Shown piece by piece: positions 1 to 6,229 of a stretch of DNA of 18,280 nucleotides (position 1 is the first letter of the stretch; each line of letters begins with the position of its first letter). Source of the DNA: Chloracidobacterium sp. UBA6041 (GTDB lineage Bacteria > Acidobacteriota > Blastocatellia > Pyrinomonadales > Pyrinomonadaceae); the NCBI GenBank assembly GCA_002427845.1, contig DIYZ01000129.1, positions 549 to 18,828 on the forward strand, given 5' to 3'. A program made the position numbers and the translations under genes. The notes beneath the pieces were generated by a model that saw only the letters and a list, made by a program, of their open reading frames with translations, did no database searches and was not told the DNA's origin.

Positions 1-294
1 CTTGACTCGCCGCAAGCGGAGTCGCTTGGTGACGCGGGCCTTTTCCTCAACCTGATTGGCTACCAGGCTTTTTGGGGATTGCTGATGACCGACTTGCCTA
101 ACGACTATCCCACGATCAGCGGCAGGCTCTCCACCTTTGCCTTCGCCGCGCTGCTGATTTATCTCCCGCCAAGGCTCTTTTACCTGGCCGAGGACGGCAA
201 CCGTCCGGTGGTGTGGCTGACAATGCTGTTGGCCAATTCACCGGTACTCCTGCGCATCCTTTTTGTGGCGAGTGCAAAGACTATGACAAACTGA
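1..294 (+). CDS. C-terminal part of an unrecognised membrane protein
   Basis: The reading frame is open from base 1 and ends at TGA 292-294, giving about 97 residues; the start lies upstream of the window. Two or three hydrophobic stretches are visible. One reads LSTFAFAALLIYLPP and is followed by RLFYLA; another runs from VVWLTMLLANSP to LLRILFVA. They are separated by a short polar loop (EDGNRP). This pattern fits the last two transmembrane helices of an integral inner-membrane protein with a short polar tail. No catalytic motif or family signature is recognisable in this fragment, so no function is assigned. The next small gene starts about 50 bases downstream on the same strand and could share the transcript. 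Confidence 0.6.
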   Translation, partial: LDSPQAESLGDAGLFLNLIGYQAFWGLLMTDLPNDYPTISGRLSTFAFAALLIYLPPRLFYLAEDGNRPVVWLTMLLANSPVLLRILFVASAKTMTN

Positions 295-343
295 TAGAGC
301 GGTAACAAAGAAAACGATGCTAACTCAAAGGGAGGATCTTTTA

Positions 344-590
344 ATGCGAACTTTCTTAGGAATGATCTTAACGAGTGTTGCGGCAACGGTGGTAGTTGCA
401 ACTGGATCGGTAACGGTCCAGAGCCAGAGACCAGTCATCAGATTGGTATGGGAACGCTCGTCCTCTCTTCGTGCGCGGCCGCGTCCTCGCGTTACTCGGA
501 TATGAAATCGTCGAAGGCAATCTTGAGGATGGCCGCCTGCGCGAATTGCGTCGCGTGAACTATGAGCCGCGGCGAGTTGAAATTACGTGA
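344..590 (+). pseudogene. small exported protein, apparently frameshifted
   Basis: An ATG at 344 follows a good ribosome binding site (GGGAGGA, about 331-337). It opens a typical signal peptide: MRTFLGMILTSVAA, then a hydrophobic stretch ending near VTVQSQ. The frame then becomes Arg/Ser-rich and stops at 503-505. The +1 frame from about 432 continues with protein-like sequence (DWYGNARPLFVRGRVLALL, then GYEIVEGNLEDGRLRELRR) and ends at TGA 588-590. The simplest reading is one gene of about 80 codons with a one-base insertion or two-base deletion between roughly 425 and 465. The break may be real or an assembly error. Alternatively, only the 53-residue product of the first frame is made. The family is not recognised. 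Confidence 0.4.
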
Positions 591-642
591 GGAAACGATT
601 AGGAACAATCCGATCCGCTTGATGAATGTTCCGCGGAATGAT

Positions 643-675
643 GCGACGCGCTGTCTAATTCGATGTGCGCGTCGC
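643..675. repeat. perfect 9-bp inverted repeat
   Basis: GCGACGCGC at 643-651 is exactly complementary to GCGCGTCGC at 667-675, with a 15-base loop. It lies in the 590-845 gap between the broken small gene and the acetyltransferase. There is no T-run after either arm, so it is not a classical terminator. It could be a transcript-end hairpin or a protein site. In the rest of this gap, TTGAGC (745-750) and TACGAT (767-772), 16 bases apart, are a weak candidate promoter for the acetyltransferase. Confidence 0.35.
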
Positions 676-845
676 TGCGTCTTCCCGGCCTCACATCGGT
701 ACTGATGCACCTTAACTTAGGGGTGGAGGTGCGCCCTTTCGCAATTGAGCCGCGTTGGGCTTATGTTACGATTGTCTTCTATAGTAAATCAGTAATGATT
801 TTGATCGCGCGCGCCCGGGACGCGGTAATCCATTGAACAGAAATC

Positions 846-1316
846 ATGCCTGACATGCTCGTCAATCTACTGATGCTGCCTCCGTTGAAGCCAGTGATGC
901 TGGAGATGAACAACGCCAATATCATCGTTCGTCCTGCACAGCCCTTTGAGATCACTCAAGCGCTGGACTTTGTCGAAAGAGAGTTTTCCGTAGCCTGGGC
1001 TGATGAGATCTCTGTTGGTTTTGCAAACAAACCTGTCTCTGTCTATATCGCGGTCGCCGATAACGAAATCGTTGGCTTCGCAGGCTATGAGTGCACGCGC
1101 AGAAGCTTCTTTGGGCCAACAGGTGTGGTTGACAGCATGCAGGGTCGCGGCATCGGGAAGGCGCTGCTGCTTGCAAGCCTCTGGGGGTTGCGAGCGATGG
1201 GCTATGTTTACGGAATCATCGGCCACGCCGGGCCAGTTGAGTTTTACGAAAAAGCGGTCGGAGCGACTGTGATTCCCGATAGCGACCCCGGGATCTATAC
1301 CGACCTTCTAAAGTGA
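846..1316 (+). CDS. GNAT-family N-acetyltransferase
   Basis: The 156-residue product has a single GNAT (Gcn5-related) domain, which transfers an acetyl group from acetyl-CoA to an amine; the substrate cannot be read from sequence. The domain begins near residue 27 (IIVRPAQPFEI). The strand before the cofactor site is VYIAVADNEIVGFAGYEC. Motif A is GPTGVVDSMQGRGIGKALL, with the acetyl-CoA-binding QGRGIG. The C-terminal motif PVEFYEKAVGATVIPDS supplies the FYEK segment common in this superfamily. About 25 residues precede the domain, and the ribosome binding site before ATG 846 is weak, so the true start may be one of the later ATGs (for example near 907). It stands alone, with repeats directly after its stop. 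Confidence 0.85.
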   Translation: MPDMLVNLLMLPPLKPVMLEMNNANIIVRPAQPFEITQALDFVEREFSVAWADEISVGFANKPVSVYIAVADNEIVGFAGYECTRRSFFGPTGVVDSMQGRGIGKALLLASLWGLRAMGYVYGIIGHAGPVEFYEKAVGATVIPDSDPGIYTDLLK

Positions 1317-1318
1317 AT

Positions 1319-1390
1319 CTTGCGTAAGCAAAAAACGTTTTCACGCAAGGGGCGCAAAGCTACTCGCGAAGCACGCAAAGAGGAAGATCT
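1319..1390. repeat. 'ACGCAAAG'-type intergenic repeat with inverted ends
   Basis: Directly after the acetyltransferase stop, CTTGCGT (1319-1325) is complementary to ACGCAAG (1343-1349), with the palindrome AAAACGTTTT between them. Several copies of a GCGCAAAG / ACGCAAAG word follow to about 1381. From memory, such 'cacgcaaaggcgcaaag' tracts recur between genes in many Acidobacteriota and other environmental genomes. This copy is degenerate. It may act as a transcript-end hairpin between the acetyltransferase and the P450. Confidence 0.5.
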
Positions 1391-1467
1391 TAGGTAAAGG
1401 TTGGCGTTCCTGGCGCCGATTCTCTGTGCCCTTCGCTTTTAAGAAAGCCATTACAAGGACTGCAAGC

Positions 1468-2853
1468 ATGAATAGAGTCGAGGATATTCCGATAAAACCA
1501 GCCAGAGATGCCAGGGCAACGCTGCCGCCCGCGATCAAGGGCAGCCTCATCCAGGGGGTGATGCCCGAGTTTAATCGGGACACACTTGGGTTCATCGAAC
1601 GCGCCCGCAATTATGGCAACGTAGTGCGCATGCGTTTTCTTTATCTTACGGCTTACTTTCTCTACCACCCGGACGACATCGAGTACGTGCTTTCGACAAA
1701 CGCTAAGAATTTCATCAAATCGCGTTCGGTGCGCTCGCCGTTCTTTCAGCGGCTGGTCGGCAACGGTCTACTAACCAGTGAAGGAGAGTTCTGGCGCCGC
1801 CAAAGGCGTCTGGCGCAACCTGCATTTCATCGTCAACGGATCAGCGGCTACGGTGATGTGATGGTCGAGTATACCGAGCGCCTGATTTCTTCGTGGTCTG
1901 ACGGCGAGACCCGCGACATCCATCAGGACATGATGCGGCTGACGCTTGAGATTGTCGTCAGGACTCTTTTCAATGCCGACGTCTCCGGTGATGCCGCCAA
2001 AGTAGAACGGGCCCTCTCGCAGATAGTGAAACCCTTTTCTTCGCAAGCCACTTTGAAATGGATCCTGGACAATCGGCTGCCGACAAAAACGCATCGCCGG
2101 TTTAATGAGTCTGCCAAAGAAATCGATGAAATAGTCTACCGAATTATCTCTGAACGTCGGGCAAGTGGATCCGATCAGGGTGATTTGCTTTCGATGCTAC
2201 TAGCGGCGCATGACGAAGACGGCAGTCAGATGACCAACCGTCAACTGCGCGACGAAGTGATGACACTATTCCTGGCTGGTCATGAAACGACGGCATTGAC
2301 GCTTTCCTGGGCCTGGTACTTACTGGCCCAGGAACCTGCTGCTGAACAAAAGTTTCACGCAGAGCTCGATGACGTGCTCGCCGGCAGACTTCCGACGGCG
2401 GCGGATCTATCGCGGCTCAAGTACACCGAGATGATCGCAAAGGAGTCCATGCGGCTTTATCCGCCTGCATACGCGTTAGGGCGGGAGTCGATTGAGGAAT
2501 GTGAGGTTGGCGGTTTTCGAATGCCTGCCAAAACACAAGTATTCATGTTTCAGTGGGCGGTCCAACGCGATCCGCGATTCTTCGATCAACCGAATAGCTT
2601 CTATCCGGAACGCTGGACTGACGAGTTTGCCAATGGCTTGCCAAAATATGCCTACTTTCCTTTCGGCGGCGGCCCACGCGCCTGCATTGGAAATTATTTT
2701 GCGATGATGGAAGTCGTCCTGTTACTGGCCACTATAGGCCAGCGATTCAGATTCTCACTCTTGCCGGAGCATCCTGTGAGTTTGCTGCCTGCGATGTCGC
2801 TACGTCCGAGAGACGGTATCAAAGTGAGGATTGAGAATCGGCGACCGGCCTAG
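1468..2853 (+). CDS. cytochrome P450
   Basis: The 461-residue product is a heme-thiolate monooxygenase with the full P450 signature set. The C-helix has W109 followed by RRQRR. The I-helix oxygen-activation motif is AGHETT (270-275). The K-helix ExxR is E326-R329. The heme loop is FPFGGGPRACIG, with Cys406 as the expected axial thiolate ligand. The length suits a soluble bacterial P450 without a fused reductase; no ferredoxin or reductase gene is nearby, so the redox partner and substrate are unknown. I chose ATG 1468 because AAGGA sits 8 bases upstream. A GTG at 1426 in frame would add 14 residues but has no clear ribosome binding site and lies at the edge of a repeat. No biosynthetic neighbours suggest a pathway. 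Confidence 0.95.
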   Translation: MNRVEDIPIKPARDARATLPPAIKGSLIQGVMPEFNRDTLGFIERARNYGNVVRMRFLYLTAYFLYHPDDIEYVLSTNAKNFIKSRSVRSPFFQRLVGNGLLTSEGEFWRRQRRLAQPAFHRQRISGYGDVMVEYTERLISSWSDGETRDIHQDMMRLTLEIVVRTLFNADVSGDAAKVERALSQIVKPFSSQATLKWILDNRLPTKTHRRFNESAKEIDEIVYRIISERRASGSDQGDLLSMLLAAHDEDGSQMTNRQLRDEVMTLFLAGHETTALTLSWAWYLLAQEPAAEQKFHAELDDVLAGRLPTAADLSRLKYTEMIAKESMRLYPPAYALGRESIEECEVGGFRMPAKTQVFMFQWAVQRDPRFFDQPNSFYPERWTDEFANGLPKYAYFPFGGGPRACIGNYFAMMEVVLLLATIGQRFRFSLLPEHPVSLLPAMSLRPRDGIKVRIENRRPA

Positions 2854-2869
2854 AAGCCAAGACGCACTC

Positions 2870-2897
2870 TTGCCCGTTTAACGCTGCTCGTTATACT
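2870..2897 (+). promoter_or_regulatory. promoter of higBA, possibly leaderless
   Basis: TTGCCC (2870-2875) and TATACT (2892-2897) are separated by 16 bases and match the sigma-70 pattern at 4/6 and 5/6 positions. The expected transcription start near 2904 is only about 3 bases before the GTG start of higB, and no ribosome binding site is visible before that GTG. The toxin may therefore be read from a leaderless message. Confidence 0.55.
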
Positions 2898-2906
2898 CTG
2901 ATTACC

Positions 2907-3185
2907 GTGATCAAAAGCTTCCGTTGCGCCGATACGCAAGCATTGTTCGAGGCAGGAAAATGCAAGAAGTTTTCTAGCATTGCGAACATCGCGATTCGCA
3001 AGTTGGCGCAACTTGACGCCGCCCAAACATTGGAATTTCTGCGCTCTCCGCCCGGCAATCGCCTGGAAGCTCTGAAGGGCGGACGCAAAGAACAGCACAG
3101 CATTCGAGTAAACGATCAGTTTCGGGTTTGCTTCCGCTGGACAGATGACGGGCCGGAAGACGTCGAGATTGTGGACTATCATTGA
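2907..3185 (+). CDS. higB: HigB-type toxin (RelE/ParE superfamily mRNA interferase)
   Basis: The 92-residue product resembles HigB / plasmid-maintenance 'killer' proteins, which cleave mRNA on the ribosome until neutralised by HigA. Family landmarks visible are an N-terminal MIKSFRC strand, an ALFE..KCKKF segment, the PPGNRLEALKGGR turn, and the C-terminal pair of strands HSIRVNDQFRVCFRW and DDVEIVDYH-like (here EDVEIVDYH). Length is typical of the family. The start is GTG without a visible ribosome binding site. The toxin-first order and the downstream antitoxin are typical of higBA. The stop codon lies next to the antitoxin's ribosome binding site (GAGGAG 3184-3189), suggesting translational coupling. 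Confidence 0.9.
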   Translation: MIKSFRCADTQALFEAGKCKKFSSIANIAIRKLAQLDAAQTLEFLRSPPGNRLEALKGGRKEQHSIRVNDQFRVCFRWTDDGPEDVEIVDYH

Positions 3186-3197
3186 GGAGTAACTACT

Positions 3198-3497
3198 ATG
3201 TTCAAAAATGGCATGCGGCCGGTGCATCCTGGCGAAGTACTTCGCGAGGACTATCTAATTCCCCTCGGCCTAACTGCGAACGCTCTGGCTAAGGCGCTGA
3301 ATGTCCCCGCGCCACGCATCAATGACATTGCGCGCGAGCGCCGAGGTGTCACTGCGGATACGGCCATGAGACTGGCTCGCTACTTTGGCGGAGACGCGCG
3401 CTCCTGGCTGAACTTGCAAGCGGCATACGAACTGCGCGTCGCCGAGATACATAACGCCAAGCGCATCGAGCGCGAGATATCTCCTGCAGCGGCGTAG
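3198..3497 (+). CDS. higA: HigA-type antitoxin (XRE/VapI-like HTH)
   Basis: The 99-residue product has the HigA pattern: a PVHPGEVLREDYLIPLGL start, then a helix-turn-helix (LTANALAKALNVPAPRINDI and ARERRGVTADTAMRLARYF), then the conserved GGDARSWLNLQAAYELR segment. It binds HigB through protein contacts and should bind the operon promoter to repress it. A strong ribosome binding site, GAGGAG, ends 8 bases before ATG 3198 and overlaps the toxin stop. This contrasts with the missing site before higB and should favour antitoxin synthesis. The cassette immediately downstream on the same strand is broken. Confidence 0.93.
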   Translation: MFKNGMRPVHPGEVLREDYLIPLGLTANALAKALNVPAPRINDIARERRGVTADTAMRLARYFGGDARSWLNLQAAYELRVAEIHNAKRIEREISPAAA

Positions 3498-3539
3498 GTG
3501 TTCGTTAGGGGGGCCACTTGAGGTTAAGCAGATACTGAA

Positions 3540-3993
3540 ATGAAAGATAGTGCATATGCATTTGCAGCTCGGGTCGACCGACAAATAGAAGAATTTTCCC
3601 AAGCGGATTATTTGAAAAAGTCGGGGCGTTGCAAGACTCTAAGAGAAGAAATATAGGCGATCAGTCGATTCGCGCTTTCTATAAAACACCCTGGATGCGA
3701 GGTTGAGGTAGAGGCTTTCGAAAACAGCGGCGCCGCCGATGGCCATATTACCATCACTGGTTTCATAGAGGATGAGTTTGATATTCAAGTTACTTACATA
3801 TGTGACTACAGCGAAGCATTGAGAAATGAATTGTTAGCTCAGCAGGTGCGCTCCAGGATTCGGTAACATCTTTCGCGAGAAGAAATCCCGGAACATTGTT
3901 GCCGATACGCAAGCTTACGATGACGAAGAACTGGCTACACGACTATCTCGGTCCATAGTAGAAAGCTACAAAGTAAAGACAGAAAGGAAATAG
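3540..3993 (+). pseudogene. decayed gene: in-frame TAG plus frameshift
   Basis: From ATG 3540 the frame codes for MKDSAYAFAARVDRQIEEF and so on to an in-frame TAG at 3654-3656. It then continues without a gap in the same frame (AISRFALSIKHPGCEVEVEAF, ADGHITITGFIEDEFDI) to TAA 3864-3866. The next frame carries on directly with GNIFREKKSRNIVADTQAY and EELATRLSRSIVESYK to TAG 3991-3993. Read together this is one protein of about 150 residues, alpha/beta in character and rich in acidic and basic residues, broken by one nonsense codon and one frameshift. I do not recognise the family. It lies directly after higA and before a second damaged frame. Confidence 0.6.
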
Positions 3994-4107
3994 GATACAA
4001 ATACGGTTCTAATTGTGGCCTTTGAGGAAATCAAGGTGCGTAATCGAACGGCATGGGATTCTTTGTTCGAGCATATCGAAGCTCTCGGTGCGCCTTACGG
4101 TGCTTGA
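3994..4107 (+). pseudogene. small downstream gene with lost start codon
   Basis: Immediately after the previous stop, the same frame reads DTNTVLIVAFEEIKVRNRT, then AWDSLFEHIEALGAPYGA, and stops at TGA 4105-4107. A ribosome-binding-site-like AAAGGA (3983-3988) is placed for a start at 3995, but the bases there are GATACA. One additional G after 3996 would give ATG ACA in exactly this frame. The start therefore looks destroyed by a single-base deletion. GTG 4015 is the only in-frame alternative and lacks a good site. Family not recognised. It appears to be the second gene of the same decayed cassette. Confidence 0.5.
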
Positions 4108-4131
4108 TTCCGTTGCTGCCACAAAAACCCA

Positions 4132-4172
4132 AAGCCAAAGCGAGAGTCTGACTTGCCGGCAAGAGTCTCGCT
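4132..4172 (-). terminator. putative terminator of the ftsY-ribD-rsmA operon
   Basis: AGCGAGA (4139-4145) pairs with TCTCGCT (4166-4172), and the loop contains the palindrome TTGCCGGCAA. On the minus strand it lies 23 bases after the rsmA stop and is followed by a T-rich stretch (TTTGGCTTTGGG, then TTTTTG). The T-run is interrupted, so termination strength is uncertain. Confidence 0.45.
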
Positions 4173-4194
4173 GTTACGGATGAGGGCAGAGCTA

Positions 4195-5070
4195 CTACTC
4201 AAGCAAACGGACTATGCGAGCCCACTCTGAAAGCGTGAGGGTCTCGGCGCGCCGCTGCAAATCAACTTCAGCCTGGCATAGCAGGATGCTTGCGCCGCCG
4301 TGGCTTTTGACGATCTCGTGTAACGGAGCCGGCGCGTTTCGCAAGTTATTGAGAATCGTCTTGCGCCTTTGAGCGAACCCTGCGCTGACAACTTGCCACA
4401 GTAGTTTTTCGTCACGCACCTCTGCCGGGAGTTGCGGTCGCAATCTCAATCTGAGAACGCTGCTCCACACTTTGGGCGCCGGACGAAACGAGCTGGGTGC
4501 GACATCAAACAGCTTCTCCGTCTCACAATAAGCTTCGACAAATACGGAAAGGTACCCACGTTCGCTCGAGCAAGCCGGTGCAGTAATGCGCTCCACGACT
4601 TCTTTCTGCAACATCAGAACCATTTCGCTGAGACAATGACGTTGCTCAATCAATCTTTGCAGAATTGCCGTAGAGATGTTGTAGGGAAGATTGGCAACGA
4701 CGCGCGCTTGTTTCGCCGGACGAATAACGTCGCAAACGTCTGTAACCAAAGCATCGCTCTGAACAAGTTTTAAGTTCTTTTTCCCGCTGAATTTTTCTCC
4801 AAGAAACGGTATGAGGTTTCGATCAAACTCGATCGCCACGAGATGTCCGGCCTTATCCAACAGAGGCGCGGTGAGCGCTCCCCTTCCCGGCCCAATTTCG
4901 AGAATCGTTTCGTCCGGTCGCGGATCCAGCGCTTCGAGGATCCGTTGGATGATTCGTTGATCTGTTAAGAAGTTTTGGCCGAGACGTTTGGAAGGATGCG
5001 GGATGAAGGACGAAGAATGAGGCCCGGAAGCGTCGCGGTCTTTTTTCATCCCTCCACCCTCATCGTTCAT
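4195..5070 (-). CDS. rsmA: 16S rRNA dimethyladenosine transferase RsmA (KsgA)
   Basis: The 291-residue product dimethylates the two adjacent adenines in the 3' terminal hairpin of 16S rRNA using S-adenosylmethionine, a late step in small-subunit assembly. The family start RLGQNFL is at 29-35. The SAM-binding motif GPGRGALT is near 60-67. The catalytic NLPY is at 127-130, and SERGYLSV follows. The family usually begins a few residues before GQNF; here about 27 residues (with HSSSFIPHPS) precede it. These are encoded by a heptamer palindrome (4994-5072), so they are probably not part of the conserved fold. ATG 5070 overlaps the ribD stop by 11 bases, with AGCAGGA just upstream; ATG 5049 is an alternative start. 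Last gene of the ftsY-ribD-rsmA operon. Confidence 0.95.
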   Translation of the reverse strand: MNDEGGGMKKDRDASGPHSSSFIPHPSKRLGQNFLTDQRIIQRILEALDPRPDETILEIGPGRGALTAPLLDKAGHLVAIEFDRNLIPFLGEKFSGKKNLKLVQSDALVTDVCDVIRPAKQARVVANLPYNISTAILQRLIEQRHCLSEMVLMLQKEVVERITAPACSSERGYLSVFVEAYCETEKLFDVAPSSFRPAPKVWSSVLRLRLRPQLPAEVRDEKLLWQVVSAGFAQRRKTILNNLRNAPAPLHEIVKSHGGASILLCQAEVDLQRRAETLTLSEWARIVRLLE

Positions 5071-5072
5071 TC
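4994..5072. repeat. 4+4 heptamer palindromic element inside the ribD/rsmA junction
   Basis: Four consecutive heptamers of consensus GGATGAA fill 4994-5021 (GGATGCG, GGATGAA, GGACGAA, GAATGAG). A 23-base centre follows, then four heptamers in inverted orientation fill 5045-5072 (read on the minus strand: GAATGAA, CGATGAG, GGTGGAG, GGATGAA). The same architecture recurs at 13926-14018. Here the element is inside coding sequence: the rsmA ATG (5070-5068) is in the first inverted heptamer and the ribD stop TGA (5062-5060) is in the next. The whole RsmA N-terminal extension is its translation. Confidence 0.65.
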
Positions 5073-6223
5073 CTGCTGCGCAGGTATCCAGTCACCTCAA
5101 GGTCGCGTCCGCGTTGAGTGATCTCAACATCCTGGAGCTCGAGCGCGTCTACCAACCTCTCGGCGCCGTTACCGCCGACGGCAGTGGGCGCGGCGCCGCC
5201 TCCGATGATCAATGGCGCGATGAAGAACGACACTTTGTTGACCAGGCCGGTCTCGAGCAACTTGCCGGCTACACTCGCGCCCCCTTCAACCAGCACGCTT
5301 TGGATGGATCGACGACCCAGTTCTTCAAAGATCAAATGGAAGTCGCGGCCGTTTGCCGCGTCACGCACGACTTCCACTCCGCGCGATTCAAGATCGGTTA
5401 TCGCCGTCGCGGCTGCATCTCCAGTAAAGACAAGCACTGGCGCTTCATTGGCGGTCCTCACCAGGTTCGATTCGGAAGATATCTTCAGCGTCTCATCCAA
5501 AACGACCCGAACTAACGCCCTTCTCCGAAGTTTTCCTGAGCGATCTGTCAACAAAGGATCGTCAACCAGGGCCGTGCCCGCCCCGATCAGGATCGCGTCG
5601 TATTCGTAACGCAATTCGTGAGCTCGCTGTCGCGATTCTGCTCCCGTAATCCAGCGTGAGTCTCCGGTGCGTGTCGCAATCTTTCCATCAAGCGAAGTAG
5701 CCAGCTTAAGATGCACGAAAGGACGTTGGGTGCGCATGAAATGCAAATACTTTTCATTTAGCTTTTCTGCGTCACGAGCCAACAACCCCACGGAAACTTT
5801 AACGCCCGTGGATCGTAGATGCACAAAACCTTGCCCTGACACTTTCGGATTGGGATCTTCGCTTGGGGCTATGACCCGGCTAACACCAGCCTTGATCAAG
5901 GCATCTGTGCATGGAGGAGTGCGACCATGATGAGCATGAGGCTCGAGCGAGACGTAAGCAGTTGCCCCCTTTGCGCGCGCGCCGGCTTGCTCGAGCGCGT
6001 AAGTTTCAGCGTGTTTGAGCTGCTCGTAAACGTAAAAGCCTTCGCCAAAAACTTCTCCATCAGCGCCAGCGATCACGCAGCCAACCAGCGGCCCGGGGCT
6101 GACCTGGCCCACGCCTTTTGCCGCCAGCACCAAAGCGCGTCTCATTAGCCGACGATCAATTTCGGTCCACTCATCTACGCCGTCTTTGACTGTTGCTACA
6201 GTTTGCTGCACGAGATTATTCAA
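5060..6223 (-). CDS. ribD: bifunctional riboflavin deaminase/reductase RibD
   Basis: The 387-residue product carries out two successive steps of riboflavin synthesis: deamination of the GTP cyclohydrolase II product, then NADPH reduction of its ribosyl side chain. The N-terminal deaminase domain (about 20-150) has the zinc/catalytic HAE at 71-73 and GRTPPC ending at Cys105. The reductase domain (about 168-380) has KLATSLDGKIA, SRWITG, DAILIGAGT and LVEGGASVAGKLL. One oddity: the usual EPC motif is EPH, so His96 replaces the first zinc cysteine; codon CAT is clear, and the 25- and 9-residue spacings match those of H50, C75 and C84 in E. coli RibD. It starts 6 bases after ftsY and its stop lies inside the heptamer element shared with rsmA. 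Confidence 0.95.
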   Translation of the reverse strand: MNNLVQQTVATVKDGVDEWTEIDRRLMRRALVLAAKGVGQVSPGPLVGCVIAGADGEVFGEGFYVYEQLKHAETYALEQAGARAKGATAYVSLEPHAHHGRTPPCTDALIKAGVSRVIAPSEDPNPKVSGQGFVHLRSTGVKVSVGLLARDAEKLNEKYLHFMRTQRPFVHLKLATSLDGKIATRTGDSRWITGAESRQRAHELRYEYDAILIGAGTALVDDPLLTDRSGKLRRRALVRVVLDETLKISSESNLVRTANEAPVLVFTGDAAATAITDLESRGVEVVRDAANGRDFHLIFEELGRRSIQSVLVEGGASVAGKLLETGLVNKVSFFIAPLIIGGGAAPTAVGGNGAERLVDALELQDVEITQRGRDLEVTGYLRSRNER

Positions 6224-6229
6224 AGGGCC

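Noticed and set aside
867..1226. Minus-strand frame opposite the acetyltransferase
   Set aside because: The plus strand shows clear GNAT motifs, so this is a shadow frame.
3654..3656. Programmed readthrough or an unusual amino acid at the in-frame TAG
   Set aside because: The same cassette also has a frameshift and a missing start codon, so decay (or assembly error) is simpler; I see no recoding hairpin next to the TAG.
5118..5609. Long plus-strand frame opposite ribD
   Set aside because: Mirror frame of a well-supported gene; Ser/Pro/Ala-rich low-information sequence with no family motif.
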